DNA of 64,000 bases from Thalassia testudinum (Eukaryota; Streptophyta; Magnoliopsida; Alismatales; Hydrocharitaceae), in the NCBI GenBank assembly GCA_037157565.1, contig JAZHRO010000019.1, positions 19,965,001-20,029,000 of the forward strand, given 5' to 3'. Shown here piece after piece: positions 1-9,584 of this stretch. Both the position numbers and the translations under genes were made by a program. Every line of letters begins with the position of its first letter. The first letter of the stretch is position 1. Below the pieces are notes generated by a model. It searched no databases and had not been told where the DNA came from. It saw only the letters and a program-made list of their open reading frames with translations.

Positions 1-692
1 TACAGACGCACGCAGAAGGAGGCTGGGCGGCTGCTGCATGCTGCTGCTGCTGCCAAGCTGCGAGCTTCAGACCTTGAAGCATGCGGCCATGGCTGAAGGT
101 GCGGGAACGGGAAAAAAAAATGGAAAAGAGCCACCACGCCCACCGACTCTTTGAAGAGCTAGGCGGTGGTGGTCTCACTGTGGTGGTGTGCACCACAGTG
201 AGAGCTCCTGTCCGCCGGGTGTCTCCGAGGAGGAGGGCCGGCATGTGGAGGGGAATGGAGGAGAGGACGGTGGTTGCCTGGAGAGCTGCTGTGTTGGGTC
301 TTTTTCGTGGAAGGACCAAGCTTGATTTTGCAAGAAGGAGCCGTGGCTTTTTATAGGAGAAGAAGGCATGGCCGTGCATGGCTCATGCATGGCTACGGTA
401 GGGAATGGCAACCGCAAGGAAGGGCTGGCAGGGAGAGGGATGGAGAGCAGGGAATGGCAAGTTGCAGCCGCGGGAAGCATTTCCAAAAATCAAGTGGAAA
501 AAATAAAAAGATGGTGGATTTTGCAAAGATGCACTTGAGGAAAAATGTAATCGCGAGGCCATTTTATTTCATTCTCCTCTCCTCTCAATTGAATGCATGC
601 ATGCATGTATTTTTACAATGCAACTATGGAGACCTAATATGCATTGGTAATGCTAGGAAATAGCACAAGATGGCACAATTGCAGACGTATTT
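1..692. repeat. GC-rich LTR-like remnant left of the Athila pol
   Basis: This stretch has no convincing gene. It is rich in GC and in CTGCTG/GGAGG runs, then carries a TATA-like TTTTTATAG at about 349-357, and becomes AT-rich before the pol homology starts near 693. TATA plus GC-rich leader resembles the LTRs and leaders elsewhere in this window, so an LTR or leader fragment of a retrotransposon is my best guess. The overlapping short ORFs are arginine- and glycine-rich and look like nothing known. No second copy exists in the window to define its ends. Confidence 0.35.
173..203. repeat. Perfect 13-bp inverted repeat (hairpin)
   Basis: TCTCACTGTGGTG at 173-185 is the exact reverse complement of CACCACAGTGAGA at 191-203, with a 5-nt GTGTG spacer. 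It could form a stable hairpin in DNA or RNA. Its function is unknown; it lies upstream of the TATA-like motif of the same remnant. Confidence 0.8.
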
Positions 693-1500
693 TTGCGATG
701 CAATCAAGGTGCTTCATTGATTTCTTATGCCATCAGAGATTACGCTTTTGATAGAGCACTTCTGGATCTGGGTGCATCCATCAACCTAATTTTGACTTCT
801 CTTTATGAGAAGTTTGGATTAGGTGAATTTTGGCCGACTTCAGTAATGCTGCAGTTAGTGGACCATTCGGTCACAAATCCGTGAGGCGTTATTGAAGATG
901 TTATTGTTAAGGTTGAGGATTTCTATTTTTCTGTAGATTTCCTTGTCCTTGACATGGATGTACACGAAAATCTGAGGAACACGCCCATCATTCTGGGGCG
1001 TCCGTTCTTGGCTGCCGCTAAGGCCAACATTAACTGCGAAAGCGGGTAGCATGGAAATCGCCTTTGGGGATCAATGAATGAAATTGGATATTTTTAAGGC
1101 GATTAATAAATTTGAGGATTATGGATTTATCGAGGAACTTGATGATGATAATGTGAATATTGAAACTTGTATGATGGTTTCTGTAATTGAAAGTTCCTCC
1201 TTTGATGATGAATTGGACTTGCAACCCTCTATGGCAGACCCGCCATCTTCTGAAGAGGTTATTGATTTTATTCATTCTCAACCTCTTCCTCTTGATGAGT
1301 CATCAGCATCTTCCTTACCTTCAATCATCAACCCGCCCCAACTTGAACTGAAACCATTGCCTGAGAATTTGATATATCAATTTTTAGGACCACACAAGAT
1401 GCTCCCTATGATTATCAATGCTAAATTAACAAAGGAGTGGGAGATTAAACTAATTAAGGTCCTAAAGGAACACAAGGAGGCAATTGGTTGAACTATTCAT
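693..1500 (+). pseudogene. Athila-like pol: aspartic protease and linker
   Basis: Retroviral-type aspartic protease region of element G. The active-site signature is seen as LLDLGASINL (about 756-785) and the downstream flap/hydrophobic region as PIILGRPFL (about 985-1011). A stop at about 882 (NP*GVIED) can be explained as CGA to TGA. Further breaks follow at about 1048, where the frame slips, and at about 1075. A linker ORF at 1078-1491, rich in Ser, Asp and Glu, leads towards RT and ends in AIG* at 1489-1491, where a Trp codon is usual (TGG to TGA). The domain would cleave the Gag-Pol polyprotein; this copy cannot encode a functional one. Confidence 0.85.
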
Positions 1501-2451
1501 GACCTTAGGGGGATCGAGCTATCTTACTGCAATCATAGAATATTTTTGGAAGATGGATCCTGCCCTTCTCGTCAGATGCAAAGGAGATTAAATCCAAATA
1601 TGCGAGAAGTGGTCAAGGAGATTATTAAGTGGCTCGATGCAGGAATCATTTATCCGATCTCGAATAGTCCCTGGGTAAGTCCTATGCAGATTGTTCCCAA
1701 GAAAGCTAGAATTACCGTTGTGACTAATGAGAGAGGAGAATCTGTCACAACTCATTCAGCTTCCTCTTGGAGGGTTTGTATCAATTACAGGAAGCTGAAC
1801 ACAGCCACGAAAAAGGATCATTTCCCTCTACCTTTCATTGATCAAATCTTGGAAAGATTAGCTGGGCAGAAGTACTTCTGTTTTCTTGATGGCTACTCGG
1901 GATACAACCAAGTTCCTATCCATCCCGAGAATCAGGAAGAAACTACTTTTACCTATCCCTACGGAACATTTACTTTCCATAGGATGCCATTCGGTTTATG
2001 CAATGCACCTGTGACTTTTCAAAGGTGTATGTTAGCCATATTCTCTGACATGGTGGGAGAGTTTATAGAAATCTTCATGAACGATTTCTCTATTTTCTGA
2101 GAATCATTTGACTCTTGTCTAGATAATCTAGAAATGAATCTTAAACGATGCATCAAAACAAGATTGGTCCTTAGCTGGGAAAAGAGTCATTTCATGACAC
2201 AAGAAGGCATCGTCTTGAGTCATGTAATCTCAAAATAGGGAATTAAAGTGGATAAAGCTAAGGTTGATGCTATCGCTAAACTTCCTCCTCCCACATCTGT
2301 TAAACAAATTTGATCATTTCTTGGTCATGTGGGATTCTACAGAAGATTCATCGAGGACTTTTCAAAGGTTGCTCGTCCTTTGAGCAATCTTCTCGCCAAA
2401 GAAACGCCGTTTGATTTCGACGAATCATGTCGTAAGGCATTTGATTTTCTT
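1501..2451 (+). pseudogene. Athila-like pol: reverse transcriptase and start of connection domain
   Basis: RT domain of element G, open from 1546 to 2100. Seen in order: RRLNPNMREVVKE, WVSPMQIVPKK, WRVCINYRKLN, FPLPFIDQ, FLDGYSGYNQ, MPFGLCNAPVTFQ. The catalytic box normally read as [YF]xDDF is FMNDF here, so the first catalytic aspartate is asparagine. A TGA stop follows directly at 2098-2100. Homology continues in the same frame with two further stops (about 2236 and 2311) through FLGHVGFYRRFIEDFSKVARPLSNLL to KAFDFLK at about 2451, where the 2.36 kb insertion begins. Even without the stops, the Asp-to-Asn change should abolish polymerisation. Confidence 0.92.
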
Positions 2452-2459
2452 AAAATGGT
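2452..2459. repeat. Left 8-bp target-site duplication AAAATGGT
   Basis: Identical to 4821-4828; the two copies bracket the insertion exactly, and the next base differs on both outer sides (T at 2451, T at 4829). Confidence 0.85.
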
Positions 2460-3613
2460 AGTGATTGCACAACAATCATAGGTCTTAGTTGACCTAGATT
2501 AAGCTAGGACTTAGCATAAGTTAGGGTTATTCATACATGCATACGCATTATCTGCATCTTTATTGCTTTTCTTTAGCTAGGCATGAAATAATGTTATAAT
2601 GTGCTGATTAAGTGCATTATGTCGATTACAGGCAATAAGCTGATCATAAGCTGATCTGGAGTAGGATCTGAAGCTGGATCAAGAATAACGGGAGTTGCAG
2701 CAGAACTGGAGCAGAAGGCTTAGTTTAGATGTAGGAATAATAATGTAAGGGAGTTAAAGGTTTTCTATTCTATTAAGTAGGAATAAAGTAGTAAAATATG
2801 AAGAGCTTAGGTCCATCCTAGCCTTAGGATAGCCCAGAGACTTCCTTAAGCCTTAGCCACCCTTATATTAGGTCACAACACCCTAGGAAGCCCTAAAACC
2901 CTAGTTCCAATCCTTATCTGGACGTCCAAATAAGTTATAGGACGTCCAGGACCCTTAACCAACTCCCGCACACCTCAAACCCACTTCTACAGTGTTATTG
3001 GACGTCTAGACACTTTGTCAGACATCCAATTTCTGCAGAATATCCAAAACAGAACCTTGATTTCCCCTGACTCAGATTGAATGTCCAGAACTGAAGTCTA
3101 GACTTCTGATTTTTGAGTATAACTCATCTGATCACATTATTGGACGTCTGGTATTGGTCTCCAGTCCTTGTTTTGAGATTCAAGTCTTGATCTTGGATCT
3201 TTAGCTCCCTGGACCTAATCCCAACCCCATAGGAACCTAAATTAAGGTGTCCTAACCCTAGTACATCACCTCTAAACGTACGTAAATTCCTAATTAGGTC
3301 CTCACCAAACCCAATTGACTTAGATCAAAGTCAATTACCTTCACCTAAGTCAATTGGACTCAATGAGTCCAATTAAGCTTAGATCTCAACCCACACAAGT
3401 TCACTTGGACTTGGTGAGAGTCCAATTGACCAAAACCCAACCTAATTGAGTTATTTCACTCTCAATTAAGTTCACACTCATTCAATTAAACTTAGGTTAA
3501 GTTTAATTGCATTTTCCCTTTAGCAATTAGGGTTTGTAACCCTAATTCAAGACCTACACCTACCCAAACCCCTTAGGACCTAACCCAAACCTCTTGGACA
3601 CCTAGAGCACAAC

Positions 3614-3634
3614 CACACACACACACACACACAC
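3614..3634. repeat. AC dinucleotide microsatellite
   Basis: About ten uninterrupted AC units, followed by a second short ACACAC run near 3645. It lies inside the 2.36 kb insertion. Confidence 0.95.
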
Positions 3635-3843
3635 CCATTCACGCACACACACTTCTCTAGAGTTCTCTAAAAGTCTCTTGAAGTGGCACCACCTCTTGGT
3701 TGCCAAATTTAGCAACCAAGAGGCATTCAAATTGAGATCCACATTTTTTGGATCTCAAAAACCACCTCTATCCTCATGCGGTCAGCCACTCTTGGACTCT
3801 CTTTAGAGAGTTCCACACCTCTCTAGAGAGAGGCCCTTGAGTC

Positions 3844-3852
3844 TATAAAAAG
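3844..3852 (+). promoter_or_regulatory. TATA box inside the 2.36 kb insertion
   Basis: TATAAAAAG, downstream of the GACGTC motif cluster at 2924-3150. This order (array, then TATA) matches the LTR promoter of element H, and supports reading the insertion as an LTR in + orientation. Confidence 0.5.
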
Positions 3853-4334
3853 ACCCCATGGGCGACCAAGTGCACCCATTCACATCCCTTGGCTCCCATC
3901 CACTACTTGACACCACTCACCTCATTGGCTCCATGCACTCCCACCTTCACTTAGGTTAGCCACCCCATCTCCACAAGCTCACCATCACCATGAAGGACAT
4001 CATGCCGGGGTGCTGGATCAATCCTCTCACTCTCCAAGGGTCGGCCTAAGCTACATTGGCCGACCCTCATTCTCCTCCCGACCACTCCAAGGCCATCGGG
4101 GACCACCCTTGAATGCCCTTTTGTTCTGCTATGCTCTTCGTAGTTTACTGCTTTTTATTACTGCCTAGTAGAGTAGTCTTTATTCTCCCCCAATGATGCA
4201 TGCAAAATCCCCCCATTGATTCTTGTATGCAGTCATTTTCTGGTAGCTAGATTTAAATTCCAAACATTTCTGTACAAGCTTTCCTCTATAGTTTTGTTGC
4301 AAACAACTCTCCTACTGAATGAATGAAAAATGCT

Positions 4335-4357
4335 TATATATATATATATATATATAT
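4335..4357. repeat. TA dinucleotide microsatellite
   Basis: Uninterrupted run of about eleven TA units within the 2.36 kb insertion. Sequence around it (4360-4820) holds only a 73-codon ORF at 4440-4661 with no recognisable similarity. Confidence 0.95.
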
Positions 4358-4820
4358 CTGTCTCTATGTTGTGAAATCACCATGAGCTTATTAATTACTA
4401 TTATATTTGCGTGATTCAAGTTAAAGTTGCCTGTTTTAATTGTCTATCCGTTCTGCAACCAGCATGTCGTTTCCTAAGAATATCGAAAACCTAACGATAG
4501 ATGCATTCTCCATAAATAGTCACCACCTCACTAGAATCGTGCGCACAGAAACTCACACATTCACCTTTGTGATTTATTCAACGCATGCGCACGCAATCCA
4601 AGTCCATAACAGAAGTGGTGAAATCTTAATTAGGAGGTTGGAAACTAGCGTGCGTTTTTAAACAAAGTAGAGCTGCAAAAGGATCGATTTCAAAAGTAAA
4701 ACAAATGCCTCCCAAAGACGAATGACCGGGACTCAAAGTCTCATTATCTTTTTAAACTTAATTTTTTATGAACATTTTTGCGTGACTATACTACGATTCC
4801 AACGACTTTCAAAATGCACG

Positions 4821-4828
4821 AAAATGGT
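4821..4828. repeat. Right 8-bp target-site duplication AAAATGGT
   Basis: Partner of 2452-2459. Pol homology ([16 protein letters not shown]) resumes just after it, one nucleotide out of frame with the left half. Confidence 0.85.
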
Positions 4829-5345
4829 TCTGTCAGGCAGTCACTTGTGCTCCTGTGTTGCAACCACCAATTTGGACAGCCCCATTTGAGATCATGACCA
4901 ACGCTTCTGATTACGTGGTCGGGGCTGTTGTGGGTCAAAAAATTGACAGGAAGCCCTCTGTCATCTACTATGATTGTAAAACTCTGGATGAAGCCCAGAG
5001 GAATTACATTTTTACTGAGAAGGAATTACTAACCGTAGTATTTGCTTTGGAGAAATTCCGGGCTTATCTCTTAGGGTCTTATGTCATTATTTATACCGAC
5101 CATTCAGCCTTGAGACATCTCTTGGCCAAAAAAGATGCCAAACCCTGGCTTATTCGTTGGATTCTTCTGCTTTAAGAATTTGATCTTGAAATCAAGGATA
5201 AATTTGGAGTACAAAATGTGGTGGCGGATCATTTGTCGAGACTTCTGAGTGATTCTTCTCGTCCGGACATCCAGATTGCTAATACTTTTCGGACAAAACC
5301 ATCCTTACAGTTTCAGGTGTCCAAACCCCGTGGTTTGCTAACATT
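4829..5345 (+). pseudogene. Athila-like pol: RNase H domain
   Basis: Continuation of element G after the 2.36 kb insertion, open at 4855-5175. Gypsy RNase H text is clear: [53 protein letters not shown]. The first catalytic aspartate, normally in DAS, is Asn here (NAS); the Glu in TEKELL and the Asp in YTDH remain. A TAA at 5173-5175 replaces an expected Gln codon (CAA to TAA), after which EFDLEIKDKFGVQNVVADHLSRL-like text continues to the point where element A is inserted (target GTTAA at 5346-5350). Confidence 0.9.
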
Positions 5346-5350
5346 GTTAA
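5346..5350. repeat. Left 5-bp target-site duplication GTTAA of element A
   Basis: Matches 15235-15239 and abuts the TG of the left LTR. Confidence 0.95.
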
Positions 5351-5728
5351 TGGCGAAATGGTGGCAGCAACTAGCTTTTCTTAAGTCGTTGTAGTACAGA
5401 TAGTTATTGCCATCATTTGCTAATATATAATTTTTTACTCGGAAAATAAAGAGTTCCTGAGGTCGAACTCAGGGAGCAAGTTATATTCTAGAGATATACA
5501 TGTTCTATTACAAAAATAAAGAGAGAGAGAGATGAAAGTTTGGCTTCTTCTTCTTTTCTTCTTTCTTTCTCTTTGTCTTCTCTTTAGCTTTTGTTCTTCC
5601 TGTTCTTCTTTTCTTGCTTCAGATCTCCCTTCCATGCTCTTCTTCTTCTTTTCTTCTTGCTTCTCTTCTTCTTCTGCTTGGCTGCTCCGTCTCTCTTCTT
5701 TTCTTCTTTCTTCACCTATCTTCAGGAC

Positions 5729-5754
5729 GTCGTCTGATTTTCCAATCAGACGAC
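5729..5754. repeat. Hairpin GTCGTCTGATT/AATCAGACGAC in LTR A
   Basis: Perfect 11-bp arms with a TTCC loop, preceded by AGGAC so that the site also contains GACGTC. It is conserved exactly in the other LTR at 12920-12945. Confidence 0.85.
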
Positions 5755-7120
5755 TTAACCTGCGGATGCTACAGTGTTGCTTCAGTTCTTCTTCCTCAGT
5801 CCTCTGCTTCGGGCAGCCCTGGCTGCTCTTCTTCCTTCAGCCTTCTCCTTCTCTATTCAGCGGGCATCTTTCTTCTTCTTCTCTACCTGCACACTTGCAC
5901 AGCTTGATCAGAGGGGCAAAACCTAATTCTACCCTCTCCCCCGTGTTTCTCTCTCACGGAAGCCGCTCTTAGGAAAGCTCTCCCAGAGCTGCCGGGTATT
6001 CGGGTACGGGTCGAGCCCGGGTCCAGGCCCACCGGCGTGCGTGGTGGGAGAGGAGTGCAGGTCGGGCTTAGTTGGGTCGGGCCAAGTCCGCGGGGCATGG
6101 TCGTGGACGAGGCCGGGTCGAGCGGGTAAGTGAGAGGGACCTCACCCCGTGCTCAGGAGGCAACGAACCTAAGGCACTTTTTGCCTTTATGCGGGCGCGC
6201 TCCTCTAAAAAGTTTCGAGGTGGGACTAAATGTCCCACCCCAATTGGGCGCCCGCAGCTGAAGACGCTGCAGGAGTTCGTAGTTGCACGCGAGGCCTTTG
6301 CCCCAGCTGCAAGCCTGGGACGCTTCGCGGAGATTCCCCACGCAGCCTGGGAGTCGAACCTGGGGGAATCACACCTGGAGCTGCAGGTTGAAGGTGCTCC
6401 TTCCACGCAGCAACGGCGACGGCGGTCGAGATACCTGTCCACAGAGGAACGGCCTCTCAGCCTAATCAGATACGCGGAGAACCTTCGCCGTGGCACGGCG
6501 AAGGTGGTGGGGGGTCTGGCAGGTGGCGGGGCGGAGCGTGAGGGTCACCCTAAGTTAAACTGCGGGCGGAGAAGTGGGTTTGTTCGGGGGGTCTGCAGAG
6601 GGCGAGTGGCGGGAAGTGGAAGGGCGGAGGTTGATCAGGGTGAGGAGGCGGAGGTTCTGTGAGGGTCGGCAAGGCATATGGGGCTGTGGAGCGACGGGGG
6701 CATCTCGCCGGAGTTTGGCCGGAGACGAAGGGGGTGACGGTGGACAGGAGCGGTCGAGGGTTTAATCAAATAAAAGACAGTGAGGAAAAGAAAGAGGGGG
6801 AGATGGGGAGAAGTTCTGACCTAGCTACGGAGACGAAAGGGGCTGGAGCAAGGCGGCAGTCGTATCGACTGTCACCGGAGAAGAAGATGCCCAGGGGAAG
6901 GGGCGGCGGCGAGGAGAGGGCCGGAGAGGCGCCAGCTGGGTGCGGCGTGGCGCGGGAAGAGCGAGGGAGGGCAACCCTGCAGCTGGTAGTGCGGCAGAGC
7001 GACGAGGAGGAAGGGGAGAGGCCGCCGGAACTGGAGAGCTTCCTGTCGGAGTGGGAAGAGAGGAAGTGGGGGTCTTTCTCCGTCAGGACCGAGCTGCTCA
7101 GAACGGCGGAGCGACGGGGG

Positions 7121-7130
7121 TATTTATAGA
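7121..7130 (-). promoter_or_regulatory. TATA box of left LTR A
   Basis: TCTATAAATA on the minus strand, about 910 bp after the LTR start in element orientation; identical at 14315-14324. The region before it would be U3, and the long GC-rich part after it R/U5. Confidence 0.65.
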
Positions 7131-8039
7131 GGCGGAATCAGAGAGGAGGGCAGAGGGAGACGACGTGTCTCCCTCGCCGGAGGATGCTGGAGATGGAGAC
7201 CCATACCGTCCGTGCGTTCGCACGGCCGGTATGGTGGGTTGCAGCGACCAGGGGGGTGTTCCTGCGACGGCTGACGACGCAGGGCACCCCCGGTTGTCTT
7301 GCCAGACCCTCCCCCTTACCCTGCGCGGCGCCATGCTCCACGCAAGGTCACCGGAGCATGGTGCTGGTCAGGTTTTGGCAGGAGGGACCTGAATGCAAAG
7401 AACGAAGGAGAGTTAGGGGCAGAAATGTGAGGGTTCAAAAGTTGAGAGCCAAAAAGTAAATAAATGAGGACCAAAGTGTAAAGTTGGTCAAGAAGGTTTC
7501 CTCTTAGGCTCAAGTTTTTATACATGACTAATTGGGACCTAAGGATTATGATGGTGAATTTTATTTCTAGATTAAACCTTGTTTGACCGGTCAATTTACG
7601 CAAAAACCCAAATTAAGTTATTAATTGGGCATGGTTCTCAATGTAGGTCAAAAAGGGTTCCGAAGGCCAAATTGAAGGTTCTAAACCCTAGAGATTATTT
7701 TTCTATGAATTTTAGAGGGTTTATTCTATTTTTAATTTGCCTCAAACCTCGCAAATTGAAGTGAGTTTGTTTTAAGGTTACATATTACATTTAGTTCCTT
7801 GGAAATGCTGTAGCCCTTATTAGATCATCCCACTTTCCTTCTTATTTGGTTTGTTTGACCTATGTTTGGACCTGTATGCAGATTATACTGGTAAAATTAC
7901 ATTTTTACCCCTTATGACTTGTTTTCTTCTTAAACTCAGAATTCTCTGAGTTAAGCCTTTCCTTGAGTTATGTAGGAGCTTTTATCCTTTGTATTAGGTC
8001 AAAATGAGCTAGTTATGGCTCATGATGAGGTTCTCATCA

Positions 8040-8050
8040 TACCCCCATGC
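8040..8050 (-). promoter_or_regulatory. Polypurine tract of element A
   Basis: GCATGGGGGTA on the minus strand directly precedes the TGATGAG start of the 3' LTR. The same motif precedes the LTR in elements B, C and (as GCATGAGGGTG) D. Confidence 0.8.
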
Positions 8051-9584
8051 CTAGCTTTTGCTAGTCCCTTAGCAAAAACTTAAGGTTTCAACCCTTGTTC
8101 TAGACCATGAAGTTCTTAATAGCTTCAGATAAGTGCTTTTTCATTTGAGCTTAGATTAGGTTAAAATGCTGACCATAGGCCTAAAAGGTACTCTAGTACC
8201 AATCAAGATCCAAATCTGTCTAGCCTTAGCCTCAGTCCTTAGCAAAGGTTTTTAAGGCCCACAAGAACTAACCTAAGGTTTATTGGACTTTGTGGTTAAA
8301 GCACCCGTGCTTGAAATGATTTTAGCCCTGGCTCAGTTCGCAGTGCGTTTGTAAGAGAGAGAGATAGAAAATTTTTCTGTTTGGAGAGTTTTCTCTCTTT
8401 TTCTTTTTAATTCTAGCTTAGGATTGGCTTTTCAACACGGTCTGTATCAGTTTCCTTGCTCCCATCATCAATCCTCAAGGGTTCCTGGCAGTCGATGCTT
8501 CTAGATAGCACCGCCCATGGCAACCCCCGGAACCCTGGCTATTGAGATTTCGAGATAATCCCATCCATGGTGTTCCGTGGCCGAATCCAGACCCTGGCAA
8601 TTGACACTTCAAGATAATGCCATCCATGGAATCTGAACCAGCAGAGTGCTTACATGCCCCCAGTAGGATATGTGAATATCCTAAGAGACAAGCATCGAGG
8701 AGATGATGTTTTGTTACGCATCTTTGAGGGGATTTCCCGCCTCTCTGCGCTGGGAACTCGTCCAAATCAACTTGTGTTGATCGGCCGCTCCTACTCTAGG
8801 TGTTCTTTTCAGAATTTTGCGACGCTTCTGCGTGATTTTGATTTTTACGCTTACTGAACCAGGCTGTGTGTGAGGTTAGGGTGCTTAGGTTACTGAGTCC
8901 CGTAAATCAAAAGTTAGTTAATGAGGCCAAATACTCCCTAAGCCTTAGACCTAATACTTCAGCTTTTCATTTTCCTCAACCTCTTGAGGAGTGTCCAGAT
9001 CTTAATGGGTACTAAGAGTCTATTCAAGAATGCCTAAGGTTTGCGTTCTTACTAATCTCATTATGCACTTTTTAGTTATTTTCTTGAATGAGGTCTAGAA
9101 CTTAGGTTAATTCCTTAGTTCCTTACTAATGACTATCACCTTTTCTCATAATTTTGTGCTCCTTTTTCATTTTGTTTCTTTTCTCCTTCTCCTTCACAAA
9201 ATTTCCTTCTCCTCTTTTCCTCTTATTCTTTTTCGAAAATTTTTAATTTTTATGGTGTTTTTGGCATATGTGAATTTTTTGTTTGAAACCTTTTCTTACA
9301 AGGTTTTGCACTTTCATACCCCCCCATGCCTATGATTTGCAATGTCCTCATTGTAACTTAGGGGGTTTTTATTCAACTTAGTTCATACATTAGGACAGAT
9401 GTTTTGATGAGTGAATGGGTCGGGGTGACTTTTGCGGACGATTGTTAATCTCAGATGCAAGCATCTGAGGTGGAGTCAACTGTCCTAAAGTGTGAACTTT
9501 AAGTGCGGCAAGGTGTCAGAAAAGGTTTTAGGTTTTCAAAGAGAATGACGGGCTGCCTCCCGTTGAGCGCTAAATTTGATGCCT
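8051..9584 (-). other. Non-coding interior of element A between ORF and polypurine tract
   Basis: No gene is visible. A second polypurine-like site (GGCATGGGGGGGTA on minus, about 9317-9330) lies next to AATGTCCTCATTG-type text, and a conserved box GGGCTGCCTCCCGTTGAGCGC at about 9550-9570 lies just beyond the ORF end. Both recur in elements B, C, D and E, so this block is a defining, non-coding part of the family. Confidence 0.7.

Larger units (their letters stand above)
2460..4820. mobile_element. 2.36 kb insertion in pol with exact 8-bp target duplication
   Basis: Pol homology stops at about 2451 and resumes at about 4835. The octamer AAAATGGT stands at both junctions (2452-2459 and 4821-4828), so these 2361 bp are an insertion. 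The insert has no recognisable transposase or retrotransposon protein. It looks like a promoter-bearing repeat: GACGTC-centred motifs at about 2924-3150, a TATA box TATAAAAAG at 3844-3852, an AC run and a TA run. A long LTR (solo LTR) is suggested by this layout. The 8-bp duplication instead fits a hAT-type DNA transposon, but I see no convincing terminal inverted repeats (AGTGATTGCAC at the left, AATGCACG at the right). Identity is open; that it is an insertion is nearly certain. Confidence 0.85.
5351..8039 (-). repeat. Left LTR of element A (3' LTR in element orientation)
   Basis: 2689 bp, TG...CA on the + strand. Read on the minus strand, it has TATA at 7121-7130 and a polypyrimidine/TTCTTC-rich tract at 5530-5700. 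It also has a perfect hairpin at 5729-5754 and, near its end, CCCTGAGTTCGACCTC-like text shared in position with LTRs B, C and D. ORFs in the GC-rich middle (6070-7400) repeat identically in the right LTR and are not genes. Confidence 0.95.

Noticed and set aside
2460..4820. Firm assignment of the insertion as a hAT element
   Set aside because: Only the 8-bp duplication supports it; terminal inverted repeats are not visible.
6340..6370. B-box-like GGTTCGACTCC (minus) in LTR A as a tRNA gene
   Set aside because: No A-box at tRNA spacing and no cloverleaf could be drawn.
6072..7459. Overlapping ORFs in the GC-rich part of LTR A
   Set aside because: They recur in the second LTR, overlap in several frames on both strands, and are Arg/Gly-rich without motifs; GC-rich DNA is open by composition.
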